The translations under genes were made by a program, and so were the position numbers. A stretch of 7,714 nt of DNA, from positions 1 to 7,714 of the forward strand of contig JAEDNG010000035.1 in NCBI GenBank assembly GCA_016302625.1, given 5' to 3'. How positions within the stretch are numbered: the stretch's first letter is position 1; each line of letters opens with the position of its first letter. Of this stretch, positions 1 to 6,600 are shown one piece after another. The notes under the pieces are model-generated. The model worked only from the letters and a program-made list of their open reading frames with translations. It made no database searches and was not told where the DNA came from. Source of the DNA: Clostridiaceae bacterium (lineage in GTDB: Bacteria; Bacillota; Clostridia; Oscillospirales; Acutalibacteraceae).

Positions 1-7
1 CTTAAAG

Positions 8-1471
8 TTAAATGATACGGAAGCTGTCCGCCATTACACAGCGGCGTTTTCTTGTAAAGCTGCGTGCTGAGGTGAGTCCCTCGCCGGTAGGCCCTGCGAT
101 AGTAAAGGTGGTATGACCCTCACCGCCGAAGCCGATACCCGCGTATGACGGGGCGTTTTTAACAAATATCGTTGTCTCAACCGCGGATGCGAATCGGGAA
201 AGATTATCAATATTTTTAGAATGCATATGAGCCGTGTGGCGGTTTCCGTGTTCAGCCTTGACCGCCAAATCAATGGCTTCATCTATATCCGAAACGCCGA
301 CGATGGGCAGTATCGGCATCATAAGCTCTTCCTGTACGAAGGGATGCTCAAATGCGGCTTCGCAGATTATGCAGCGCACTTCATTTCCGACCTTAACACC
401 GATTTTATCGAGAAGAACTGCGGCGTCACGGCCGACACATTCACGGTTGACGGTCTTTTTAAGCTTGCCTGTTTTCTTATCTGTAACCTCAACAAGAACT
501 ATCTTTGCCAAAGCGTCGGCTTGCGCGGAGGATATCATATAAGCGCCGTTTTTAAGCATTTCGCTGATAAGACGGTCTTTTATATTATTGAAAGCGAAGA
601 CCTCTTTTTCGGCAATACAGGGGAGATTGTTATCAAAGGTACAGCCGTCGATAATATCTTTACCCGCTTTTACTATATCTGCAGTATCGTCAACGATAAC
701 AGGGGGGTTGCCGGCACCTGCGCCGATGGCTTTCTTTCCGGAGGAAAGGACCGAACGCACAACACCCGGGCCGCCTGTGCAGACAAGCAGACGAATTGCC
801 GGATGGGTCTGCATGATTTTTGCAGAGTCCATAGTGGGCTTATCCATAGAAACAACCAGAATGTCGGGACCGCCGGCGGCACGGGAGGCGCGGTTTACAA
901 GGTCAACCGCATAGTTTGAAGTGCAAATGGCACCGGGATGCGGATTAAATACAACGCTGTTTCCGGCGGCAATCATACCCATGCTGTTACAGATAACGGT
1001 TTCGCTCGGGTTGGTACTGGGGGTGATAGCGCCGACAACACCGAACGGAGCCATTTCAACAAGGGTAAGCCCGTCATCGCCGGTTCTGGCTTCGCTTACA
1101 ATATCTTCGGTTCCGGGGGTTTTGTCCGCGACAAGAATATGCTTTAATTTCTTGTGCTCACGCTTACCCATTTTGGTCTCGGTTACGCCAAGGTCAGCCA
1201 TTATTTCAGCTTCCTTACGGGTGAGATCTCGGATAGCCGAGATTATCCGTTCACGCTTTTCAACACTCATAGCCCGCACAGCTTTATATGCCACTCCCGC
1301 GGCGGCGATAGCGTCATTCATATCCGAGTAAATACCTATAAATTGTCTGCCGCCATACTGAGTGCTTGAGTAGGATGAACCGGACGAGACCACGGAATTA
1401 CTGTTATTTTCAAGATTGCTGACTATTTGTTTTACTAACTGTTCAATTTCTGCCTTGCTGATTTCGGCCAT
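8..1471 (-). CDS. pduP: CoA-acylating aldehyde dehydrogenase, PduP type (BMC core enzyme)
   Basis: The 487-residue product matches the PduP/EutE family, which oxidises an aldehyde (propionaldehyde, acetaldehyde or similar) with NAD+ and CoA to the acyl-CoA inside a microcompartment. Residues 1-20 (MAEISKAEIEQLVKQIVSNL) form an amphipathic helix typical of a BMC encapsulation peptide, followed by a Ser/Gly-rich linker at about 23-41. The aldehyde dehydrogenase fold follows: APFGVVGAITPSTNP near 141-155, a glycine-rich CTGGPG at 231-236, and the catalytic cysteine C285 in NNLPCIAEKE. The C-terminus has the family-typical GPTGEG and TRKRRC stretch. The length is normal and the gene looks intact. 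The ATG is preceded by CGGAGGA at good spacing. It is the last complete gene of the operon in this window, 34 bases after acetate kinase. Whether the substrate has two or three carbons cannot be read from the sequence. Confidence 0.96.
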   Translation of the reverse strand: MAEISKAEIEQLVKQIVSNLENNSNSVVSSGSSYSSTQYGGRQFIGIYSDMNDAIAAAGVAYKAVRAMSVEKRERIISAIRDLTRKEAEIMADLGVTETKMGKREHKKLKHILVADKTPGTEDIVSEARTGDDGLTLVEMAPFGVVGAITPSTNPSETVICNSMGMIAAGNSVVFNPHPGAICTSNYAVDLVNRASRAAGGPDILVVSMDKPTMDSAKIMQTHPAIRLLVCTGGPGVVRSVLSSGKKAIGAGAGNPPVIVDDTADIVKAGKDIIDGCTFDNNLPCIAEKEVFAFNNIKDRLISEMLKNGAYMISSAQADALAKIVLVEVTDKKTGKLKKTVNRECVGRDAAVLLDKIGVKVGNEVRCIICEAAFEHPFVQEELMMPILPIVGVSDIDEAIDLAVKAEHGNRHTAHMHSKNIDNLSRFASAVETTIFVKNAPSYAGIGFGGEGHTTFTIAGPTGEGLTSARSFTRKRRCVMADSFRII

Positions 1472-1505
1472 TGTTTTTTCCTCCGAATCATTATTTATCT
1501 ATAAA

Positions 1506-2702
1506 TTAACGTACAAACTCTGCTGCGTCACGCGCGATCATAAGCTCCTCATTTGTGGGAAGAATAAACGTACGGACTGCCGCGCCGTCGGAGGTAAGCT
1601 CAAACTCCTCTCCGTGAGGGGCGTTGTCGTTTTTATTACCGTCAATCTTTATACCGAGAGCGTCAAGCTCACTGCATATCATACTGCGTATCTCATTGTC
1701 ATTTTCACCCAGTCCTGCGGTAAAGACAAGCACATCAAGGCCGTTTAATTCCGCAAAGTATGAGCCGATAAGCTTTTTAACGCTGTTGGCAACGATTTTT
1801 TGTGCTAAAATTGCTCTTTTGTTGCCGGCATGAGCCGCATCGCTTACATTGCGCGCGTCATTTGAAACACCGCTGATTCCGAGCAGTCCGGACTCCTTGT
1901 TGATCAAATTATCAGCCTGTTCAGCTGTGAGTCCTTCGGTTTTCATGATGTATGTAAGCACGGAAGGATCGAAGCTGCCTGAACGTGTTCCCATGACAAC
2001 CCCCTCCTGCGGCGTGAAGCCCATTGAAGTATCAATCGCAATACCGTTCTTTATTGCGGTGACTGAAGAACCGTTACCCAAATGGCAGGTTATGATCTTA
2101 AGGTCCTTTATATCTTTTCCGACAACAGCGGCGGCACGGGAAGCAACATAACGGTGCGAGGTGCCGTGAAAGCCGTAACGGCGTATCTGCTTTTCCTCAT
2201 AATATTTATATGGCAGGGGATAGATATAACGGAAATCCTCGATATCGGAATAGAAGGACGTATCAAATACACCTATCTGCGGAGTATTTTCCATCTGCGA
2301 CATACACGCGCGGATACCGAGAATCGCCGGAGGTCCGTGCAGGGGGTTTATAGGTACAATGCCTTCAAGATAGTTAAGAACTTCCTCGTCAACAACGGTG
2401 GATTTTTTATATTTTTCTCCGCCGTGAGCGATTCTGTGTCCGACAGCGTCTATTTCATCAATGCTTGAAATAACACCGTGCTCGGCATCGGTCAGAAGGG
2501 AGAGCACAAGACCGATAGCTTCGTTATGTGTAGGCATCGGGTAATCGGTTTTATAAGGTTCTGCTCCGGTGACTTTATGGGTAATGCAACCGGTAGTGCC
2601 GATACGCTCACAAAGTCCTTTCACAAGAACATTTTCGTTTTCCATATCAAAAAGCTGATACTTTAAAGAAGAACTTCCTGCGTTTATTACTAAAATCTTC
2701 AT
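1506..2702 (-). CDS. ackA: Acetate kinase (acetate/propionate kinase of the BMC pathway)
   Basis: The 398-residue product is a full-length acetate kinase, which interconverts acetyl phosphate + ADP and acetate + ATP. Family landmarks are all present: NAGSSSLKY at 7-15, VGHRIAHGG at 87-95 (substrate-site Arg90), FDTSF at 146-150 (Asp147), RYGFHGTSHR at 175-184 (His179), HLGNGSS at 207-213 (Asn210), GTRSGSFDPS at 238-247 (Arg240) and a terminal TNEEL. The start is an ATG with AGGAAG seven bases upstream, 29 bases after the DeoR gene. It begins directly with the kinase fold, so there is no N-terminal encapsulation peptide and it probably acts in the cytosol, as proposed for PduW. In context it would make ATP from the acyl-phosphate formed from the PduP product. 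A propionate kinase activity is possible; sequence alone does not separate the two. Confidence 0.96.
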   Translation of the reverse strand: MKILVINAGSSSLKYQLFDMENENVLVKGLCERIGTTGCITHKVTGAEPYKTDYPMPTHNEAIGLVLSLLTDAEHGVISSIDEIDAVGHRIAHGGEKYKKSTVVDEEVLNYLEGIVPINPLHGPPAILGIRACMSQMENTPQIGVFDTSFYSDIEDFRYIYPLPYKYYEEKQIRRYGFHGTSHRYVASRAAAVVGKDIKDLKIITCHLGNGSSVTAIKNGIAIDTSMGFTPQEGVVMGTRSGSFDPSVLTYIMKTEGLTAEQADNLINKESGLLGISGVSNDARNVSDAAHAGNKRAILAQKIVANSVKKLIGSYFAELNGLDVLVFTAGLGENDNEIRSMICSELDALGIKIDGNKNDNAPHGEEFELTSDGAAVRTFILPTNEELMIARDAAEFVR

Positions 2703-2731
2703 TTGTTCACTTCCTAATATTAAAGAGACTG

Positions 2732-3502
2732 CTAATTGTCTGTGTCAAACAAAAGCTCTACGCCTGCGTCGGCTATGCGCCGTCTCCATTCCTCGCCGGG
2801 GTCTTTATCGGTAACGACGGTATCCATCTCTTTAAGGTCGCAAACCTTTACAAAGGACGTTTTATCGAATTTTGAGGAATCAACGGCGAGAATTTTTTTG
2901 CTTGCCGAGCCAAACATAGCTTTCTTTATTTCGCTGTCATTTTCGTTTGAGTCATTAACACTAAGCTCTGCGTTTAAGCCTTTGCATGAACAAATGGCAA
3001 GATCAACGTGATAACCCGATATCATACGCTCAGCCTGATAGCCAATCAGGGAAAGAGCGCCCTCTTTCAGAACGCCGCCGGTGGAAATCACGTTCCAGTC
3101 GGGTTTATTGCAAAGCTCGATTAGTATTTTTATTGAATTTGTTATAATGTTGAGCTTTTTGCGATCCTGAATGCTTTGTATGACGTATAGCGCCGTCGTA
3201 CTTGAATCGAGCATTATATAATCGCCGTCATTTATCATTTCAGCGATTACGGCGGCAATACGCCGCTTGCTTTCTACATTAGTCTGCTTTCTGATGTGAA
3301 ACGGCAGATCAACATTGAAGTTTTCGTTTTTAACGGCGCCGCCGTAGGTTTTGCGGGCAAAACCGTCACGCTCAAGCTTTTCAAGGTCACGGCGGATCGT
3401 TTCCTCGGTGACACCGAATTCACGGCTTAATTCGCTGACAACTACCTTGCCTTCAAATGAGAGCTTGGATAAAATAGCATTTCTGCGCTCAATAGCTAAC
3501 AA
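2732..3502 (-). CDS. DeoR/GlpR-family transcriptional regulator
   Basis: The 256-residue product has the two DeoR-family parts. The N-terminal winged helix-turn-helix has VSELSREFGVTEETIRRDL at 22-40, followed by the family signature KTYGGAV at 51-57. The C-terminal DeoR sensor domain has DGDYIMLDSSTT at 92-103, TNS at 121-123, STGG at 140-143 and VDLAICSCKGL at 166-176. Members usually repress sugar catabolic operons and respond to a phosphorylated sugar intermediate. The start is a TTG: the sequence reads GGGAG, eight bases, then TTG, and the resulting MLAIERRNAIL matches the usual family N-terminus. The nearest upstream ATG (3510-3508) is out of frame. The gene lies inside the operon, 48 bases after pduT and 29 bases before ackA, so it probably autoregulates the locus. 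The effector is unknown. Confidence 0.93.
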   Translation of the reverse strand: MLAIERRNAILSKLSFEGKVVVSELSREFGVTEETIRRDLEKLERDGFARKTYGGAVKNENFNVDLPFHIRKQTNVESKRRIAAVIAEMINDGDYIMLDSSTTALYVIQSIQDRKKLNIITNSIKILIELCNKPDWNVISTGGVLKEGALSLIGYQAERMISGYHVDLAICSCKGLNAELSVNDSNENDSEIKKAMFGSASKKILAVDSSKFDKTSFVKVCDLKEMDTVVTDKDPGEEWRRRIADAGVELLFDTDN

Positions 3503-3550
3503 ATAAACATCTCCCTTATTTAATGATTTGTAGGGGGAAATCGAAAAGAA

Positions 3551-4099
3551 TTACAGGATACTTTGCCAGAGACGGTTATCGGGTCTCGGGATTACGGAGC
3601 TGTCGAGCAGCATTCCGCGGTCTTTTGCTTCCTGTTCGGCACGCTCGATAGCGGCGGTAACCGCCGAAACACTGCCGGTAAGCAGAAGATAGGATTTACC
3701 GCACATTCCGCGCGCCAGACGAAGCTCTATAAGCTTAACAAGAGCTGTTTTAGCCGCCGCGTCAGCGGCTACAATTGCAGTTGCGGCGGAAAAGCTTTCC
3801 ATTATACCGAGCGCCTCAACATTTTCGGGGGGTGTAGCGCCGTAGATTGCGGGGAAGATGTCATCGTGCGGATTGCCGAGAACAAAGCTGTCAATAACCT
3901 TTTCGCTGTTTTTGTCTTTTGCCGCTTCGACCGACGCCTTGACGGCGCTCAATTCACCGCTTATTATTACTATATATTTACCGGGACAAACAGTAGCGCT
4001 TTCGACGATCTCGACATCAGCGGTCTTGATCATGGTATCTGCACCGGTCATACCGGCGGATACTGTTACGAACTCCACCATTCCTATTGCTTTTCCCAT
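3551..4099 (-). CDS. pduT: PduT-type tandem-BMC trimeric shell protein (BMC-T), probable Fe-S pore
   Basis: The 182-residue product has two fused BMC domains (about 3-85 and 94-176; the second starts EALGIMESFSAATA), as in trimeric pseudohexameric shell proteins. It resembles PduT: the first domain has the pore-loop segment TVCPGKY with Cys38, the residue that in PduT trimers lines the central pore and ligates a [4Fe-4S] cluster. The second domain has RGMCGKSY (Cys133) and ends SSVIPRPDNRLW. I infer that the trimer passes electrons across the shell, or lets a cluster through, together with the PduS-type protein encoded immediately upstream. The length fits PduT. The ATG has AAGGA ten bases upstream, and the gene follows pduS by 27 bases. 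Confidence 0.94.
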   Translation of the reverse strand: MGKAIGMVEFVTVSAGMTGADTMIKTADVEIVESATVCPGKYIVIISGELSAVKASVEAAKDKNSEKVIDSFVLGNPHDDIFPAIYGATPPENVEALGIMESFSAATAIVAADAAAKTALVKLIELRLARGMCGKSYLLLTGSVSAVTAAIERAEQEAKDRGMLLDSSVIPRPDNRLWQSIL

Positions 4100-4126
4100 T
4101 TTATATCATTCCTTCTTAACGCACTA

Positions 4127-5455
4127 TTATTTAGATGAAATAACAATGTACTTATCGGTAACTTCCTTTACCGTGCCGTCTATCGAAGCGTGCAGAGCTA
4201 CGCCCAAAGCACCCTCGGGGGGAAGAGCTACCACATCGCCGACCTTTACCTTATCGCCTTTTTTAACCGACGGAACCGAGGGAGCACCGATGTGCTGTGA
4301 AAGCTTAAGTGTTACCTTGCTAGGTTGGTAGCTGTTCTCCTCAAGCAGAGCGGGGTGGTTGTACTTTGTTAGTCCCAGTCTCGCTGTAAGGCGCGATTTA
4401 AGGACATATCTTCCCGAACGCTCCTCCTTTACAGGTGCGGCGTTCACTTCGGGTACGGGTATACCGCCCTTTCTGAGCTCACCCTTCATCATACCGATTA
4501 GGCTTCTCGGAGACAGATCCTGGAAGCAGGAATACATTTCACAAAGTCCGCATGAGCAGCAGAAAAATGTACCGAGATAAGCGGTGTTATCGTTTGTAAC
4601 GCCGCTCGAAAGCGAACGCATGAACTTGTTCGGCTCGATAGGATGACCGAGTAGGTTGCGCGGACACAGATCGGTACACATTCTGCACTGACAGCAGGCC
4701 GACATCGCGCGTTTGAGCGAAATGCTCGAATCGGAGCGGCGCTTTAAAACTATGTACTGGTCGTTCGGCATTACAAGGATAGCATTGCTCGTTTTGGTGA
4801 TAACGTCATTTTCACTGACTATATTGCCGGTCATAGGACCGCCGTTTATAATCGTGTATTCGGAAATTGTAGTGCCGCCCGCCATTTTAATGACCTCGGC
4901 TACCGTAATTCCCAAAGGTACACAAAGTGTTTTCGGATTTTTGACTTCACCTGTCACCGTAATGTATTTATGTGTTACTCCTTTGCCTTCGGTAACGGCG
5001 TAGTAAGCGTTCAGCATTGTTTCAACATTGAACACCGTAACCCCAACCGAGATAGGCAGTTTGCCGGGAGGAACCACGCGTCCGGTGGTTTCGTATATTG
5101 TAACAACCTCATCGCCGGCAGGGTAGACCTCCGGCAAAAGGCCGATTGTTATCTTCTTAAAATTTTCAAGCTGAGCCTTAACCGCTTCGACAGCCTTTTT
5201 ATAGGAAGGCTTGATAGCGATGATGGCACGCTCCGCTCCTACTGCCTGACAGACAGTGTCAAGAGCTGTCATAATCTCTCTTGCATACAATTGCATCACC
5301 TGGCGGTGAAGCTTTAAAAGCGGTTCGCATTCAGCACAGTTAAGTATAATTGTATCGGCATTTTCGTTAAGCTTAGCATAGCTTGGAAAACCGGCGCCGC
5401 CTGCACCGACAACACCCGCGTTTTGCAAAATACCTTTTAACTCACTTATATTCAT
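4127..5455 (-). CDS. pduS: PduS-type RnfC-like flavo/iron-sulfur oxidoreductase
   Basis: The 442-residue product belongs to the PduS/RnfC family. PduS is described as a flavin- and Fe-S-containing cobalamin reductase of propanediol compartments. Related proteins occur in B12-independent compartments, where they are thought to handle redox balance. Visible parts are an N-terminal glycine-rich GAGGAGFP at 17-24 (nucleotide/FMN region), NCAECEP at 39-45, a central SLBB-like stretch at about 165-215, and two ferredoxin-type cluster motifs. Cluster I uses C254-x2-C257-x2-C260-x3-C264-P. Cluster II uses C299-x2-C302-x2-C305-x4-C310. A C-terminal RnfC-like barrel-sandwich region follows at about 380-442. 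The start lies four bases after the BMC-P stop with only a weak GGA upstream, so translation is probably coupled. The pduS-pduT order supports a joint redox role. The actual electron acceptor is not shown by the sequence. Confidence 0.94.
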   Translation of the reverse strand: MNISELKGILQNAGVVGAGGAGFPSYAKLNENADTIILNCAECEPLLKLHRQVMQLYAREIMTALDTVCQAVGAERAIIAIKPSYKKAVEAVKAQLENFKKITIGLLPEVYPAGDEVVTIYETTGRVVPPGKLPISVGVTVFNVETMLNAYYAVTEGKGVTHKYITVTGEVKNPKTLCVPLGITVAEVIKMAGGTTISEYTIINGGPMTGNIVSENDVITKTSNAILVMPNDQYIVLKRRSDSSISLKRAMSACCQCRMCTDLCPRNLLGHPIEPNKFMRSLSSGVTNDNTAYLGTFFCCSCGLCEMYSCFQDLSPRSLIGMMKGELRKGGIPVPEVNAAPVKEERSGRYVLKSRLTARLGLTKYNHPALLEENSYQPSKVTLKLSQHIGAPSVPSVKKGDKVKVGDVVALPPEGALGVALHASIDGTVKEVTDKYIVISSK

Positions 5456-5459
5456 ATTA

Positions 5460-5726
5460 TCAGTCCATTAATCCAATAGAATTATCAACTATTCCTACGA
5501 TTGCCGCGTCAACAGCCGCGTCATTCATATCACAGCCTATTCTTGCGGCACTTCCTGTTGCTACGAGTACGATTTCTCCGATACCCGCGCCCACATTATC
5601 CACGGCGACTATACGGCCGTTTACGTTCATATTTTCGATCGGTTCGACTATCATGAATTTGCAACCGAGCAAGCGTTCGTTTTTACGTGTGGCGACCACA
5701 CTTCCGACTACTTTTCCGACTATCAT
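5460..5726 (-). CDS. eutN: EutN/CcmL-family pentameric vertex protein (BMC-P)
   Basis: The 88-residue product is a typical EutN/CcmL protein; five copies close each vertex of the polyhedral shell. It starts MIVGKVVGSVVATRKNERLL, has the conserved VAVDNVGAGIGEIVLVATGS segment around 40-59, and ends with AAVDAAIVGIVD at 70-81. Length and motifs are complete. The ATG at 5726 has AAGGA about ten bases upstream; an ATG-TAG start-stop pair lies between them (5732-5727). It is separated from the upstream BMC-H gene by 102 bases holding a strong hairpin, and it ends four bases before pduS. Confidence 0.95.
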   Translation of the reverse strand: MIVGKVVGSVVATRKNERLLGCKFMIVEPIENMNVNGRIVAVDNVGAGIGEIVLVATGSAARIGCDMNDAAVDAAIVGIVDNSIGLMD

Positions 5727-5784
5727 CTACATTAAGTCCTTTCAGTAAAAGTAAGGATTATTGCAAGTGTTTGAGAGTGGATAT

Positions 5785-5809
5785 CGGGCTCCGGATAACA
5801 CGGAGCCCG
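5785..5809 (-). promoter_or_regulatory. Perfect 9-bp stem-loop between BMC-H and BMC-P genes
   Basis: CGGGCTCCG (5785-5793) and CGGAGCCCG (5801-5809) are exact inverse complements around a seven-base loop. In the transcript the hairpin starts 19 bases after the stop codon of the third PduA-type gene. No T-run follows it on the minus strand, so it is not a classical intrinsic terminator. It may protect the upstream shell mRNA from 3' decay, act as a processing site or attenuate transcription. Any of these would favour abundant hexamer over scarce pentamer. The structure is seen directly; the role is inferred. Confidence 0.65.
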
Positions 5810-5828
5810 TAAACATCTCCGCATGTGC

Positions 5829-6107
5829 TCACTTCAAAGTGGGCAGAATCTTTTCAACATCTGCATGGGGTCTGGGGATTACGTGTACAGCCACAAGCTC
5901 ACCCAATTTGGATGCAGCGGCAGAACCCGATTCGGTAGCAGCCTTAACTGCGCCGACATCGCCGCGTACCATAACAGATACGAGTCCTGAACCAATCTTT
6001 TCAGTGCCGATAAGCTCAACATTGGCAGCCTTTACCATAGCGTCGGCAGCCTCAATAGCTGCAACAAGACCTCTGGTTTCTACCATACCAAGTGCTTCAA
6101 GTGCCAT
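5829..6107 (-). CDS. PduA/EutM-type hexameric shell protein (BMC-H), third paralog
   Basis: The 92-residue single-BMC-domain protein is very close to PduA/PduJ/EutM, the main facet hexamers. It has Lys26 and Asn29, the pore-loop KIGSG at 37-41, VRGDVGAVKAAT at 47-58, and VIPRPHADVEKIL at 76-88 with Arg79. Lys26, Asn29 and Arg79 correspond to edge residues between hexamers in PduA. It differs from the core of the extended paralog upstream at five positions (31, 44, 56, 82, 90) plus one extra C-terminal Lys, so the two are recent duplicates or are kept alike by gene conversion. The ATG has a strong AGGAGG eight bases upstream. The 71-base gap to the upstream gene holds nothing I can assign with confidence. 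Confidence 0.96.
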   Translation of the reverse strand: MALEALGMVETRGLVAAIEAADAMVKAANVELIGTEKIGSGLVSVMVRGDVGAVKAATESGSAAASKLGELVAVHVIPRPHADVEKILPTLK

Positions 6108-6178
6108 TATTTTTTCCTCCTGTTAAGATATAATAGATCACCGCATAAACGGGAAATCAAGCGATTTTTTGCCTGCCG

Positions 6179-6454
6179 TTAAAGCTTAGGCAGGATCTTT
6201 TCAACATCACCGTGGGGTCTCGGTATTACATGTACTGCTACGAGCTCGCCCAATTTGGAAGCGGCGGCTGAACCGGATTCGGTAGCAGATTTTACTGCGC
6301 CGACGTCGCCTCTGACCATTACAGTTACAAGTCCGGAACCGATTTTTTCGGTGCCGATAAGCTGAACATTAGCAGCCTTTACCATAGCATCGGCAGCTTC
6401 AATAGCTGCGACGAGACCTCTGGTTTCTACCATTCCAAGTGCTTCAAGTGCCAT
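6179..6454 (-). other. Predicted short isoform of the extended BMC-H (internal start)
   Basis: An in-frame ATG at 6454-6452 would give a 91-residue standard BMC-H from the same gene. The supporting site is the internal Shine-Dalgarno at 6467-6462. The known precedent for one gene giving long and short shell proteins is pduB/PduB', where the short form also starts at an internal Met after a few dozen residues. The site is seen in the sequence; its use is inferred. Confidence 0.6.
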
Positions 6455-6565
6455 TCTTTTTTCCTCCTTTACTGATGCTTCAGCAGGTGCCGGTGCTACC
6501 GGTGCCGATACTGTGCTTTTTTTCGTTGCGGTGCTTTTTGAAGCACCGCTTTTTGCTGTTGCCAT
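6179..6565 (-). CDS. N-terminally extended PduA-type shell protein (BMC-H), second paralog
   Basis: The 128-residue product is a PduA-type BMC domain (residues 38-128, starting MALEALGMVETRG) preceded by a 37-residue extension. The extension is basic and Ser/Thr-rich at first (Lys 5, 10, 16, 17), then Ala/Pro-rich (APVAPAPAEA at 21-30), and ends VKEEKR. The long start at 6565 has AAGGTGG seven bases upstream. Met38 (ATG at 6454) also has a strong AGGAGG eight bases upstream, nearly identical to the leader of the paralog at 5829-6107. Both a 128-residue and a 91-residue protein are therefore plausible. The BMC core has all PduA landmarks (Lys26, Asn29, KIGSG, Arg79 in core numbering) and should join mixed hexamers or tiles with its paralogs. 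The role of the extension is unknown; BMC-H termini are usually on the concave, outward-facing side. The gene is intact. Confidence 0.93.
   Translation of the reverse strand: MATAKSGASKSTATKKSTVSAPVAPAPAEASVKEEKRMALEALGMVETRGLVAAIEAADAMVKAANVQLIGTEKIGSGLVTVMVRGDVGAVKSATESGSAAASKLGELVAVHVIPRPHGDVEKILPKL
6462..6467 (-). promoter_or_regulatory. Internal ribosome binding site for the short BMC-H isoform
   Basis: The minus strand reads AAAGGAGGAAAAAAGAATG across 6470-6452; GGAGGA occupies 6467-6462. The paralog leader reads CAGGAGGAAAAAATAATG at 6121-6105, differing by one base between AGGAGG and the ATG. In this gene the same bases are translated as VKEEKR of the long form. Confidence 0.75.
6528..6549 (-). 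repeat. Perfect 9-bp inverted repeat inside the N-terminal extension
   Basis: GCGGTGCTT (6528-6536) and AAGCACCGC (6541-6549) are exact inverse complements around a four-base loop. The stem falls at about codons 6-13 of the long reading frame, between the two start codons. On the plus strand it is followed by TTTTT, so it also resembles an antisense terminator. In the operon mRNA it could slow ribosomes that started at the long start or shape access to the internal start. Confidence 0.6.
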
Positions 6566-6600
6566 TTTTTATCCACCTTTCAGAGGGCTGTCAGTGCCTA

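Noticed and set aside
221..919. A 232-codon open frame on the plus strand opposite pduP
   Set aside because: It is fully antisense to a well-conserved aldehyde dehydrogenase, has no recognisable domain and no convincing ribosome binding site; it is a shadow of the real gene's codon use.
3563..4138. A 191-codon plus-strand open frame opposite pduT
   Set aside because: It mirrors the tandem-BMC gene and shows no family features; the Cys/Tyr-rich translation is typical of an antisense frame.
5785..5809. Reading the 9-bp hairpin as a Rho-independent terminator
   Set aside because: No U-run follows the stem on the transcribed strand and the operon continues directly into eutN and pduS, so I list it as a regulatory stem only.
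6130..6160. Possible internal promoter (TTGATT ... TATTAT) on the minus strand before the third PduA-type gene
   Set aside because: The spacer is 19 bases, longer than usual, and the region is AT-rich, so such a match is easily found by chance. Mapping of transcript starts would decide.
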